From: an uncultured Chloroflexales bacterium
Lineage (GTDB): Bacteria; Chloroflexota; Chloroflexia; Chloroflexales; Chloroflexaceae
Direction: 5' to 3'
Length of the DNA: 32,918 nucleotides
NCBI GenBank assembly: GCA_937902315.1
Contig: CALGUG010000051.1
Coordinates: forward strand, 1 to 32,918
The notes under the pieces were generated by a model. That model did not search any database and was not told the DNA's origin. It worked only from the letters and a program-made list of their open reading frames with translations. Made by a program: the position numbers and the translations under genes. Shown piece after piece: positions 23,257-30,675 of this stretch (positions within the stretch are counted from its first letter, which is position 1; every line of letters begins with the position of its first letter).

Positions 23257-23298
23257 GTTGTGTGCGATTTCGCGCTGTAGCGCGAAATCGCACACAAC
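23257..23298. terminator. 42-bp palindrome: 20-bp perfect stem with a 2-base centre
   Basis: The left arm GTTGTGTGCGATTTCGCGCT and its exact complement are separated only by GT. On - it is followed by TCTTTTTG, so it could terminate the MFS transcript, which ends ~125 bases earlier. The perfect pairing and near-absent loop suggest a cruciform-capable site or a recent insertion. Confidence 0.6.
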
Positions 23299-23423
23299 AA
23301 CAAGAAACAAGTTCCACTCTGCCGAAGGCTAAAAAGAAAGAGAGACATCCAATTTGGTATCACACAACAGGTTCCCGCCTTTGCTGTTTGCCGCGCTACG
23401 AGAATGTAGGTTTTATCCCTTAA

Positions 23424-24599
23424 CTAGCTGCTCTGTTGGCGCTGGCTGCGCCACGAGCCGCTGAGCAAGACCGCAGCCGCGATCGCGATCAAAATAGTAG
23501 CGGTTAAATAAAGGGTGTGTGGGCCGAGGCCGTCAAAGATCAGGCCGCTGATCGGACCAGCGATCAAGGGAGCCAAGCCGCCCGAGGTGGCGTTCATCAC
23601 ACCTTGAATGGTGGCCGCTTGCGCAGGAGAGACCCGTGCGTCCAGCAGGCGCACTGTGCTGGTAAAGTAGAGACCGAAACCCATACCTTTAAAGATCGCT
23701 AAGACCAGCAGCATCCAAGGCGCGGTCGCAAAGGTATAGCCGAGGTAGCCCACAAACATCAGCCCATACGAAAGCAGCAGCGTTTGAGTGCTGCCCAGTC
23801 GACGCACCAGCGTTTCGCCCAAAAACATGGCTGGCATCTCGCTAAAGGCCGAGATCGCAAAAATTAAGCCAACATACACCTCGCTGCCACCCAACACATC
23901 CATATAGACGCCTTCGAAGTTGACCGCCATATTGAGTGCGCCGCCGATCAGAAAGCTAGCGGTCAATATCGTCATCAAACCGAAATCTCGCCAGATCCAA
24001 TTGATCGATACAGGCTCGCTGGCTTGGCGTGGCGGGGTCGGCACCTCTTCCAAAAGCGAAGCCGTAAAGGCGGTTGGCAAACAGAGCAGGCCCGCGATAA
24101 TAAACATCGGGGCGAAGCCGATCTGTTCCCAAACCGCACCGAAGATCATCGCGATCAAAGCGAAGCTGAACGAACCCCACAGGCGTAACTTCCCATAGGC
24201 GACATTATGACGAGCTGCCATACGCAACACAAGACTGTCGCCGATCGGGGCCACCAAACAACGCGACGCAGCAAGCGCAGCCATCAGCAGCAGCGCAGGC
24301 CAAAACTGGGTAGGAAAGGCGAGCGAAACCAATACAAAGCCGACAATCACCAAGCTGAGGGTCAGCATGCGTACCCGCCAAGTGCGCCGATCTGCTAGCG
24401 AGGTGAGCGGAGGCGCTACCAACAGGGCTGCGATCGGAAAGAGCACCGAAAGCATGCTGATCTGACTGCCACTAAAACCCAGGTGACGAAAGTGAACATT
24501 GACAAAGGGCATATATAAGCCGCCTGTGCCCCAATAGACAAGATAGTAGAGGGCACCGCGCATACCGGGGTTAAGGCGCGTCAAGCGCGTGGCAAACAT
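23424..24599 (-). CDS. Major facilitator superfamily transporter (LacY/HcaT-like group)
   Basis: A 391-residue protein with twelve predicted membrane segments. GTGGLYMPFVNVHFRHLGFS opens the first helix pair; the A-loop reads PPLTSLADRRTWRVRM; YGKLRLWGSFSF before helix 5 is characteristic of the LacY/phenylpropionate-permease (MFS_1_like) group of proton symporters. The second half has FLGETLVRRLGSTQTLLLSY. Substrate unknown, perhaps a sugar, nucleoside or aromatic acid. The start at 24599 is chosen because GGAG is nine bases upstream; the open frame extends 20 codons further with no ribosome site. Confidence 0.88.
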   Translation of the reverse strand: MFATRLTRLNPGMRGALYYLVYWGTGGLYMPFVNVHFRHLGFSGSQISMLSVLFPIAALLVAPPLTSLADRRTWRVRMLTLSLVIVGFVLVSLAFPTQFWPALLLMAALAASRCLVAPIGDSLVLRMAARHNVAYGKLRLWGSFSFALIAMIFGAVWEQIGFAPMFIIAGLLCLPTAFTASLLEEVPTPPRQASEPVSINWIWRDFGLMTILTASFLIGGALNMAVNFEGVYMDVLGGSEVYVGLIFAISAFSEMPAMFLGETLVRRLGSTQTLLLSYGLMFVGYLGYTFATAPWMLLVLAIFKGMGFGLYFTSTVRLLDARVSPAQAATIQGVMNATSGGLAPLIAGPISGLIFDGLGPHTLYLTATILIAIAAAVLLSGSWRSQRQQSS

Positions 24600-24794
24600 A
24601 CATTTACACTCCAAATAGAAATCAGAACCGTGCGACGTATTGTACAGCAACTGACCCAAAACGTTATGTTGTTACGTTCTAACTCATAAGAGGGAGATAT
24701 TTGCTTCTCTCCAAGCAGCTAAATATCATCTTATCCTCTTATAAATAGAAGCATGGTGAGTTTTATATGCTAAAACAGGCCCTTAGAGGATTTC

Positions 24795-24823
24795 TTGACA
24801 AGCTTTTTCGTACATGCTATCCT
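24795..24823 (+). promoter_or_regulatory. Sigma70-type promoter of the rel gene
   Basis: TTGACA at 24795-24800, 17 bases, then TGC-TATCCT at 24818-24823. The TTG of this -35 box is also an in-frame potential start, which argues that the protein begins downstream at 24891. Confidence 0.7.
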
Positions 24824-24890
24824 ACCAAACAAGCTTCGTTGTGTGTGTTTTATCCAACGCGCCGCCGTGTTGGAAGGATGGTCTCCTATT

Positions 24891-27170
24891 ATGGATGATG
24901 CAACTCACGCGGCGGGTGGCTTTGTCAACCCCGCAAACGACACGTATCGCGCTCCCGCATCTACTGCGCGGCGGAGTGCATCGCCTGCTGTACCACTCAC
25001 CTTGCCAACAGAGCCGTCAACTGATCCTGCTGCAATGCAGATAGTCGAACGGTTGCACGGGTATCAGCCCAATGCCGACGGGGACTTGGTTGCACGCGCA
25101 TTTGCTGTTGCACAAGTGGCCCACAGTGGGCAGAAGCGTCAAAGCGGAGAGCCATACATCGCTCATCCCGTTGCAGTCGCCAATATTATGCTCGACTTGC
25201 GGCTCGACGCCTGTTCGATCGCTGCCGCGTTGCTGCACGATGTGGTCGAAGATACCAGCATCAGTCTCGAACAGATCGAACAGCACTTCGGCCAAGAGAT
25301 CGCGCATTTAGTGGATGGTGTTACCAAGCTGACTGTGCTCGAAGCGCAGACCAAAGAAGAAGCGCAGGCTGGTACCTACCGCAAAATGTTCATTGCCATG
25401 GCCGACGACCCGCGCGTGGTACTGATCAAACTAGCCGACCGCTTGCACAACATGCGCACCTTAGGCGCAACCCCGCCTGAGAAGCAGAAACGTGTCGCTC
25501 GCGAAACGCTAGAGATCTACGCCCCGCTCGCTCACCGTCTGGGCATTTGGCAAATCAAGTCGGAACTCGAAGATCTAGCCTTCAAGGCTATCAACCCCGA
25601 AAAATATCACGAGATCGCTCGCCAGCTCGCTATGCGTCGTGAGGCACGTCAGCGGATTGTGCAACGGGTGATCACCCGCCTAAATCAGACTCTCGAAAAA
25701 GAAAACATTCGCGCCGACATTACCGGCCGACCCAAACACATCTACTCTATCCATCGCAAGATGGAGCGCAAGGGTGTACGCCTCGAAGAGATCTACGACC
25801 AGCTCGCTGTTCGCGTGATCGTTTCGACAGTAGCCGAATGTTACCAGGTGCTTGGTATCGTCCACAATATGTGGCCGCCGGTGCCAGGTGAATTCGACGA
25901 CTATATTGCGATGCCCAAGGAGAGTATGTACAAGTCGCTGCATACGACTGTTCTGATTCCTGGCGGCACTCCCTGTGAGGTGCAGATCCGTACCCACGAG
26001 ATGCACGAAGTCGCAGAGCATGGCATTGCAGCTCACTGGCGCTACAAAGAAGGCTTTGGGCGCGTTGATACCAGCTTCGAGGCCAAGCTCGCTTGGCTGC
26101 GTGGTCTCATCGATTGGCGTCGCGACCTCACCGATGCACGCGAATTCGTCGAGTCGCTCAAGACCGACATGCTGGAAGAGCAGGTCTATGTTTTTACGCC
26201 CAAGGGCAAAATCATCGACCTGCCCGAAGGCTCGACCCCGATCGACTTCGCGTATCGCATTCACAGCGAAGTCGGCCATCGCTCGGTCGGAGCCAAAATC
26301 AACAACAAAATGGTTCAGCTGGACTATCAGCTCCAAAACGGCGAGATCGTCCAAGTTTTAACCAGCAAATCGCCACGTGGCCCAAGCCGCGACTGGCTCA
26401 ACTTTGTTAAAACCACCAGCGCACGCAACCATATCCGACGCTACTTCCGCAAGCTCGCCCGCACCGAAAACATCGCAGCCGGACGCGACTTGTTAGAGAA
26501 AGAGCTCAAGCGCTTGGCTATCTCCATGTCGTTCGATGAAATCGCCCACATTTGCGGCGAAAAATCGATCGATGATGTCTTTGAGCTGATCGGCGTAGGC
26601 GAAGTAACCGCCCGTACCATTGCTCAGAAGGTAGCCCAGCGGGAACTAGCACAAACCGATCCAGACGCCATTCCTACCATCACTTCGGCTCCCCAGAAGT
26701 CGCGCAAGGTTGGTATCCAAGTGCGCGGTGTCGACAATGTGCTGACTCGCTTAGCGCGTTGTTGTAACCCTGTGGAAGGTGAGCCGATCGTGGGCTATAT
26801 CACTCGCGGCAAAGGCATCACCGTTCATCGTGCCGACTGTCGTACCATCATCAACGAGCGTGACCGCAATCGTCTGATCGATGTGACATGGGGTGACGAT
26901 GCACCGCAAGGGTATGAAGTTCCCATACGGATCGAATCGTGGGATCGAGTAGGTTTGTGGCGTGATGTAAGTAGCACGATCGCCGATGCTGGCATCAATA
27001 TCTCTAGTCTGCAACAGGTTCCCACTCGTAAAACCGGACGTACCGTTCTCGTGACTCGTTTGACTATTCAGAGCATTAATCAGCTCACTCAGATTCTCGA
27101 CAAACTGAACCGTATTCCCGATGTTATTGATGCCCGCCGCGAAAATAACGCAGCGGGCATTGCTGTATAG
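24891..27170 (+). CDS. rel: Bifunctional (p)ppGpp synthetase/hydrolase, Rel/SpoT
   Basis: The 759-residue RSH enzyme makes and degrades the stringent-response alarmone. An unusually Pro/Ala/Thr-rich N-terminal ~50 residues precede the HD hydrolase domain (SGEPYIAHPVAVA with His92, LLHDVVEDT with His116/Asp117, KLADRLHNMRT), which appears intact. The synthetase domain follows (RPKHIYSIHRKMERKG, YDQLAVRVIV, VQIRTHEMHEVAEHG), then TGS (VYVFTPKGKIIDLPEGSTPI), a Cys-containing ZBD (RLARCCNPVEGEPI, VHRADCRT) and a C-terminal ACT domain (DRVGLWRDVSSTIADAGINI). The full domain set and length match long RSH proteins. ATG 24891 is chosen because it lies 67 bases past the -10; GGAAGG is ~13 bases upstream. 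Single gene with its own terminator. Confidence 0.95.
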   Translation: MDDATHAAGGFVNPANDTYRAPASTARRSASPAVPLTLPTEPSTDPAAMQIVERLHGYQPNADGDLVARAFAVAQVAHSGQKRQSGEPYIAHPVAVANIMLDLRLDACSIAAALLHDVVEDTSISLEQIEQHFGQEIAHLVDGVTKLTVLEAQTKEEAQAGTYRKMFIAMADDPRVVLIKLADRLHNMRTLGATPPEKQKRVARETLEIYAPLAHRLGIWQIKSELEDLAFKAINPEKYHEIARQLAMRREARQRIVQRVITRLNQTLEKENIRADITGRPKHIYSIHRKMERKGVRLEEIYDQLAVRVIVSTVAECYQVLGIVHNMWPPVPGEFDDYIAMPKESMYKSLHTTVLIPGGTPCEVQIRTHEMHEVAEHGIAAHWRYKEGFGRVDTSFEAKLAWLRGLIDWRRDLTDAREFVESLKTDMLEEQVYVFTPKGKIIDLPEGSTPIDFAYRIHSEVGHRSVGAKINNKMVQLDYQLQNGEIVQVLTSKSPRGPSRDWLNFVKTTSARNHIRRYFRKLARTENIAAGRDLLEKELKRLAISMSFDEIAHICGEKSIDDVFELIGVGEVTARTIAQKVAQRELAQTDPDAIPTITSAPQKSRKVGIQVRGVDNVLTRLARCCNPVEGEPIVGYITRGKGITVHRADCRTIINERDRNRLIDVTWGDDAPQGYEVPIRIESWDRVGLWRDVSSTIADAGINISSLQQVPTRKTGRTVLVTRLTIQSINQLTQILDKLNRIPDVIDARRENNAAGIAV

Positions 27171-27201
27171 TTCGTAAGCGGTTCATCCTGTCGTAAGCAA
27201 A

Positions 27202-27232
27202 GGATCTCGCTCCCAGAGCGGGATCCTTTTTT
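27202..27232 (+). terminator. Intrinsic terminator of rel
   Basis: GGATCTCGCTC / GAGCGGGATCC with a 3-base loop and one T-G pair, followed by TTTTTT, 31 bases after the stop. Confidence 0.85.
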
Positions 27233-27242
27233 GTTATGAAAA

Positions 27243-27276
27243 GCCGTACCCTTCGAGACTAGTCGAAGGGTACGGC
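27243..27276. repeat. Module C hairpin variant
   Basis: GCCGTACCCTTCGA and TCGAAGGGTACGGC form a 14-bp inverted repeat around GACTAG. The outer arms match the GTACCCT/AGGGTAC hairpins at 18990, 30537 and 30836. Confidence 0.65.
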
Positions 27277-27337
27277 TGCTTATGGCGCTTGTTTGCTGAC
27301 TCTGACGGAGAGGCAGCTAGCCCCCCATGCGGTCCTC

Positions 27338-27357
27338 ACCGCGTCCGCCTTCGGCTA
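27338..27357 (+). repeat. Dispersed 20-nt repeat module A, copy 8
   Basis: ACCGCGTCCGCCTTCGGCTA, preceded by CATGCGGTCCTC. Confidence 0.8.
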
Positions 27358-27419
27358 CAAAAGTCTTCTAGCTCCCATACAGGCTGCTTGCCAGCGCTGC
27401 GCTCCGCGCTCAGCGTGCT

Positions 27420-27580
27420 GCCAGCGTACCGAGCTTGCCGAAGGGCAGGGTACGACCTACTGTTGTCAGGCACCCCCTCTCCCGCTTCGCGGGAGAGGGG
27501 GTCGGGGGGAGAGGGCCGACCGCCCGAATGTAGTGAGCAAGCTGTTGATAGCCGGAGGCGGACGCGCTAGAAGCCGAATG
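27420..27580 (-). repeat. Composite repeat A-B-C, copy 2 (inverted)
   Basis: Read on -: module A (27568-27549) with CATTCGGCTTCTAG upstream, the linker TCAACAGCTTGCTCACTACA, module B hairpin (27517-27472), TGCCTGACAACAGTAGGTCG, then module C (TACCCTGCCCTTCGGCAAGC). Linkers as well as modules match the copies at 19065 and 30676. Confidence 0.7.
27549..27568 (-). repeat. Dispersed 20-nt repeat module A, copy 9
   Basis: TAGCCGGAGGCGGACGCGCT, part of the inverted composite repeat. Confidence 0.8.
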
Positions 27581-27614
27581 GAAGCTAGAAGCTCATCCGC
27601 CAGAATAAAAAAAC

Positions 27615-27836
27615 CTATAACAGACCGAGCTGGCGGGCGCGTGCGACGGCATGGCTGCGATCGCCTTTTGGAACGCCGACATCGCCAAATTCAGCTGGAT
27701 CTTGCTGCTCCCGCTCGCGCTGAGCTTCTCGCATACGGGCCACAAAAACGAGCAACACACTAACACCACAAACGAACAGACGGCAACAGTCTAGATTGTT
27801 TTGGTTTGATGAAAATATTTTATTGATTAAAGTCAC
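27615..27836 (-). pseudogene. Possible remnant of a LuxR/MalT-type regulator C-terminus
   Basis: The frame ends in RSHAVARARQLGLL and stop, matching the usual last residues of LuxR-type HTH regulators (R-x-x-A-V-A-R-A-R-E-L-G-L-L) common in large MalT-like proteins. VGVPKGD just before it sits where K-L-x-V-x-N-R would be. The preceding ~45 residues (a hydrophobic stretch and REREQQDPAEFG) do not make an HTH, and the frame begins in AT-rich repeat-like DNA, so only the extreme C-terminus seems to survive. A chance match cannot be excluded. Confidence 0.35.
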
Positions 27837-27860
27837 ATAGCCATACGATACCTCGCAAAC

Positions 27861-27890
27861 GAAGGCCTCCCGTGTGTAAGGGAGGCCTTC
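27861..27890. terminator. GC-rich hairpin, terminator candidate
   Basis: An 11-bp perfect stem (GAAGGCCTCCC / GGGAGGCCTTC) with an 8-base loop. There is no T-run on either side and no gene immediately before it, so it may be a leftover of a lost gene. Confidence 0.45.
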
Positions 27891-28011
27891 ACTCTATAAC
27901 GATCGAGCCACCTTAAGTTAAAACAGAAGCGTGATCGCATTGAATCGTCGGCTTTGGGGAGGTCTTTCGGCCCACACAGTTACAGGCCTCGCTTGTTGGG
28001 CGGGATGTTGG

Positions 28012-28031
28012 TAGCCGTAGGCGGACGCGGT
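28012..28031 (-). repeat. Dispersed 20-nt repeat module A, copy 10
   Basis: TAGCCGTAGGCGGACGCGGT, preceded by TTGGGCGGGATGTTGG and followed by GAGGAACGAATG, the same flanks as copy 3. Confidence 0.8.
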
Positions 28032-28120
28032 GAGGAACGAATGGAAGGGAAAGAGCTTGCCGCAGCAATCTCAAGAAAGCAAACGGTTTTTTGTGATACT
28101 AAGCTCGTTAGTGTATGCTC

Positions 28121-28153
28121 TTTGAAAACATTTATCTTCTAACAGTCATATAG
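28121..28153 (+). repeat. AT-rich dispersed motif ending GTCATATAG, copy 2
   Basis: TTTGAAAACATTTATCTTCT followed by AACA and GTCATATAG, nearly identical to 9801-9833. Confidence 0.55.
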
Positions 28154-28221
28154 CTACATAACACGCTCAAAGAAAAGCAGATACTTCACACATCAAGCGA
28201 AGCATCCGCCTTTCGCTCGCG

Positions 28222-28476
28222 TTAGTGCCGAAAATGCACAAAGATGCGCCCAAAATTCTTTTCGTCCTTTTCGATGCGATGGTAAAGCTGGCGGATATGA
28301 GCTTGGTTGAGGAAGCGCAAAACGCGCTTTTTCAGTTGGCCGCTGCCCTTACCAGGGATGATCTCGACCGTACTGATGCGTTTATCGATCGCCTCTTGCA
28401 TCACACGCTGCAGCTCTTGGTCAATCTTATCGCCCTTGTTGTAAATATCGTGGAGATCGAGCAAAATCCTCGCCAT
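28222..28476 (-). CDS. Small Smr-domain protein
   Basis: An 84-residue protein consisting only of an Smr (MutS2 C-terminal-like) domain: the LDLHD motif near the start, the VEIIPGKGSGQLKKRVLRFL core (the HGxG-type loop reads PGKGSG) and the C-terminal GRIFVHFR. Smr domains are nucleases or RNA/DNA-binding modules, in MutS2 acting on branched DNA and stalled ribosomes; the standalone role is unknown. AAGGAG lies five bases before the ATG. The AraC gene is upstream on the same strand but separated by a terminator-like hairpin, so the gene is likely transcribed alone. Confidence 0.88.
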   Translation of the reverse strand: MARILLDLHDIYNKGDKIDQELQRVMQEAIDKRISTVEIIPGKGSGQLKKRVLRFLNQAHIRQLYHRIEKDEKNFGRIFVHFRH

Positions 28477-28516
28477 TACAGCTCCTTACACTTATACAAC
28501 TAATCCTCTCAATACA

Positions 28517-28561
28517 AACCCGCCTTATCGAGCCGGCTCTCTCGCTCAGATAAGGCGGGTT
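28517..28561 (-). terminator. Terminator after the AraC gene
   Basis: Thirteen-bp perfect stem (AACCCGCCTTATC / GATAAGGCGGGTT) with a 19-base loop, followed on - by TGTATTG. It lies ~77 bases past the AraC stop. Confidence 0.6.
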
Positions 28562-28637
28562 CGCTTCGATCGAGGAGCCCTCGCCGAAGACGAGGAACGC
28601 TCGAATGCGCAGCCCAAGCACTCAATAAGAGATCGTA

Positions 28638-29447
28638 TCAGTGGCGGCGCAAACTGCTCGGAGCGATCCCTGTGTACTGCTTATACTGGCGGCTAAAGAA
28701 GTAAACGTCTTCATAGCCAAGCGCGTTGGCGATCTGGCTGAGCGACATATCAGTCTCTAAAATCAGTTGGCGCGCTCGTTCGAGCCGAGCCTGAATCATA
28801 AAATGCACCGGCGAGCAGCCGGCCAAGGCCCGAAAGCGCCGCACAAACTGGGCGTGCGAAAGGTGAGCGCGCTGGGCCAGCTCGCTGACGCTCCAGCGAT
28901 GGCCCGGCGAGCGCCGAATATCGTTGATGATCTCGCTGAGCACTTGGTCGACCGGCGTGGGCGGCGCGTGCAAAGTCTCTTGCCAGATCTGCAGCAGAAT
29001 GGCGCGCAGCAACACTTGGCTCTGTAGCTTGCCAAGCGCATCGTTATGGCGATAACTGGTGTCGCAACGCTGCGCCAACAGATCGATAAAAGCGGTATCA
29101 CGAATCGTATGGGCGCGTGGTGGATAGAACTGCTTGCACTCTTTAGCAGGCTGGTTAAGGCTATCGACCACTTCGAAATGCATACCAAACACAACCAGGC
29201 GTCGCTGAGGGTCTTGCGTGGAGTAGGGTTGATCGCCGGGCGCGAAGATAAAACAAGAGCCGCTACGTAGCTCCCACTGTTGCGCATCGAGGCGCAGCGT
29301 ACCGATGCCATCCATAACATACCAAAGCAAATGGTCCTGCAATGGAGGCGACTTCCATTCCCAACCCGGCTCACAGTGCCAATAGGTCGGGCGCGTATTC
29401 AAACGCACGTCAAAGTGTGTAGGATGCCAAGCTGCTGTGTTTTCCAT
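28638..29447 (-). CDS. AraC-family transcriptional regulator
   Basis: A 269-residue regulator with an N-terminal cupin effector domain (~20-110; GWEWKSPPLQDHLLWYVMDG and GSCFIFAPGDQPY are typical of sugar-responsive members) and two C-terminal HTH motifs (~170-265), WSVSELAQRAHLSHAQFVRR and LSQIANALGYEDVYFFSRQY, ending in the usual GIAPSSLRR. It is divergent from the PhyH-like gene with a 154-base gap, so regulating that gene is likely. The ATG start is supported by the conserved N-terminus. Confidence 0.93.
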   Translation of the reverse strand: MENTAAWHPTHFDVRLNTRPTYWHCEPGWEWKSPPLQDHLLWYVMDGIGTLRLDAQQWELRSGSCFIFAPGDQPYSTQDPQRRLVVFGMHFEVVDSLNQPAKECKQFYPPRAHTIRDTAFIDLLAQRCDTSYRHNDALGKLQSQVLLRAILLQIWQETLHAPPTPVDQVLSEIINDIRRSPGHRWSVSELAQRAHLSHAQFVRRFRALAGCSPVHFMIQARLERARQLILETDMSLSQIANALGYEDVYFFSRQYKQYTGIAPSSLRRH

Positions 29448-29601
29448 ATGCGTAAAAAGTGCAAAAGTCTGCGTTGTTCGTCCCTAGCGTACCAAGAGAA
29501 GTCGTGGCATTGTATAGCATATTATGCCCCCATTAAGCAAGTCATAATTCTTGTCGTGCGTTCAACAGCCGCTCTCAAACACAATATTCGAGGAGGAATA
29601 G

Positions 29602-30438
29602 GTGCTTACCCAAGAACACAAAGACTTCTATCAACAGAACGGCTATGTCGTGGTTCGCAATCTCTTCAGCGAAGAGGAGGTCACCTTCTATCGCGATCAC
29701 TACATGAATCTGCGCCGCCATGGTCGCTATCCGGGCGATCTCGCCGGCGTCGATACCACCAGCAACGACCCGCTCAAGCGCTATCCGCGTATGATCCAGA
29801 TGCACCGTTGGGACGAAACCTCCTTCAAGTGGCTGATCGACAAACGCATCAACGAATGTTTGACTGGCCTGTTGGGGCGCGAACCCTACGCCGTCCAGAC
29901 CATGCTCTACTTCAAGCCACCCAAAGCTCGTGGCCAAGCCCTGCACCAAGACAACTTCTACCTGCGTGCCCAGCCCGGCACCTGCATGGCCGCTTGGATG
30001 GCGCTCGACTACTGCGACGAGGCCAACGGTTGTATGCAAGTTGTGCCCGGCAGCCACGACTGGCCTATCCTCTGCACCGAAAAAGCTGACACCACCCAGA
30101 GCTTCACCGATGTCACCGTGCCGCTGCCCGAAGGCACCCCGGTTCACCCTGTGATCATGAATCCGGGCGATGTGCTCTTCTTCAACGGCGCGCTGGTCCA
30201 CGGCAGCTTCCCCAACGTTACCGAAGACCGCTTCCGTCGCGCCCTGATCGGCCACTACATCCAAGGCGAGGCCCAGCAGGTCGCTAAGTTCTATCAGCCC
30301 GTCGTGCGCATGGATGGCAGCCTGTTAGAGATCGACGTCAGCCAAGGCGGCGGCACTTGCGGCGTCTGGGTTGATCGCAACGGCGAGCCTGTTATCGAGA
30401 TGAGCGGCATGGAAGGCGTCGTTCGCAAACACGAATAA
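29602..30438 (+). CDS. Phytanoyl-CoA dioxygenase (PhyH) family protein
   Basis: The 278-residue Fe(II)/2-oxoglutarate-dependent oxygenase has the metal facial triad His115-x-Asp117 in LHQDNFY and distal His200 in FFNGALVHGSFPN, and an arginine (~213, EDRFRRAL) for 2-oxoglutarate. The jelly-roll core is complete (AWMALDYCDEANGCMQVVPG). PhyH members hydroxylate diverse small molecules; the substrate is not predictable. The start is GTG at 29602 with AGGAGGA four to five bases upstream. Divergent from the AraC gene and followed by a strong terminator. Confidence 0.9.
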   Translation: MLTQEHKDFYQQNGYVVVRNLFSEEEVTFYRDHYMNLRRHGRYPGDLAGVDTTSNDPLKRYPRMIQMHRWDETSFKWLIDKRINECLTGLLGREPYAVQTMLYFKPPKARGQALHQDNFYLRAQPGTCMAAWMALDYCDEANGCMQVVPGSHDWPILCTEKADTTQSFTDVTVPLPEGTPVHPVIMNPGDVLFFNGALVHGSFPNVTEDRFRRALIGHYIQGEAQQVAKFYQPVVRMDGSLLEIDVSQGGGTCGVWVDRNGEPVIEMSGMEGVVRKHE

Positions 30439-30458
30439 CACCTATACCCCAAACAACA

Positions 30459-30492
30459 AAGGACTCACACTTGGAATGAAGTGTGAGTCCTT
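30459..30492 (+). terminator. Intrinsic terminator of the PhyH gene
   Basis: Fourteen-bp perfect stem (AAGGACTCACACTT / AAGTGTGAGTCCTT), a 6-base loop, then CTTTTTCT, 20 bases after the stop. Confidence 0.85.
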
Positions 30493-30536
30493 CTTTTTCT
30501 GAACAGTTTACCGTTCAAAGTCATATAGTCAAAGTT

Positions 30537-30561
30537 GTACCCTGAGCCTGTCGAAGGGTAC
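30537..30561 (+). repeat. Module C hairpin
   Basis: GTACCCTGAGCC, then TGTCGAAGGGTAC; arms GTACCCT/AGGGTAC. A near-identical unit is at 18993-19017. Confidence 0.7.
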
Positions 30562-30675
30562 GGCCATCCACGCTCGCAACACCAAAAAGCCGCACCCTGT
30601 CCTTATGAAGGGTACGGCATAATAGCTATCGCGCCCCTGGCGATCTATCATCAGGCGGCGAAGTCCATAGCTCCC

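Larger units (their letters stand above)
23098..23360. mobile_element. MITE-like element with ATACC-AATCC ends, longer relative of 5045-5150
   Basis: The left end ATACCGAATCCATTTGATCT and the right end (read inward on -) ATACCAAATTGGATGTCTCT are imperfect inverted repeats. The right part contains CTCTGCCGAAGGCTAAAAAG, the inverse of the interior of the 5045 element. The 263-bp segment encloses module A and a 42-bp palindrome. Confidence 0.5.
22925..23423. other. Intergenic region with a MITE-like element and a long palindrome
   Basis: No gene seen between secG and the MFS gene, which are both on -. It holds the element at 23098-23360, which includes module A (23163) and a 42-bp palindrome (23257-23298). 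The secG promoter should lie near 22940-23000. Confidence 0.6.
27171..28221. other. Long gene-poor repeat island between rel and the Smr gene
   Basis: About 1 kb. After the rel terminator come a module C hairpin (27243-27276), module A (27338), an inverted composite repeat (27420-27580), the end of a possible LuxR-regulator remnant (27615-27836), an AT-rich GTCACATAG motif (27807-27840), a GC-rich hairpin (27861-27890), module A (28012) and another AT-rich motif (28121-28153). No intact gene is seen. Confidence 0.65.

Noticed and set aside
27293..27763. 156-codon frame on + after rel
   Set aside because: It runs through modules A, B and C; the same peptide pieces appear wherever these repeats occur, so it is not a gene.
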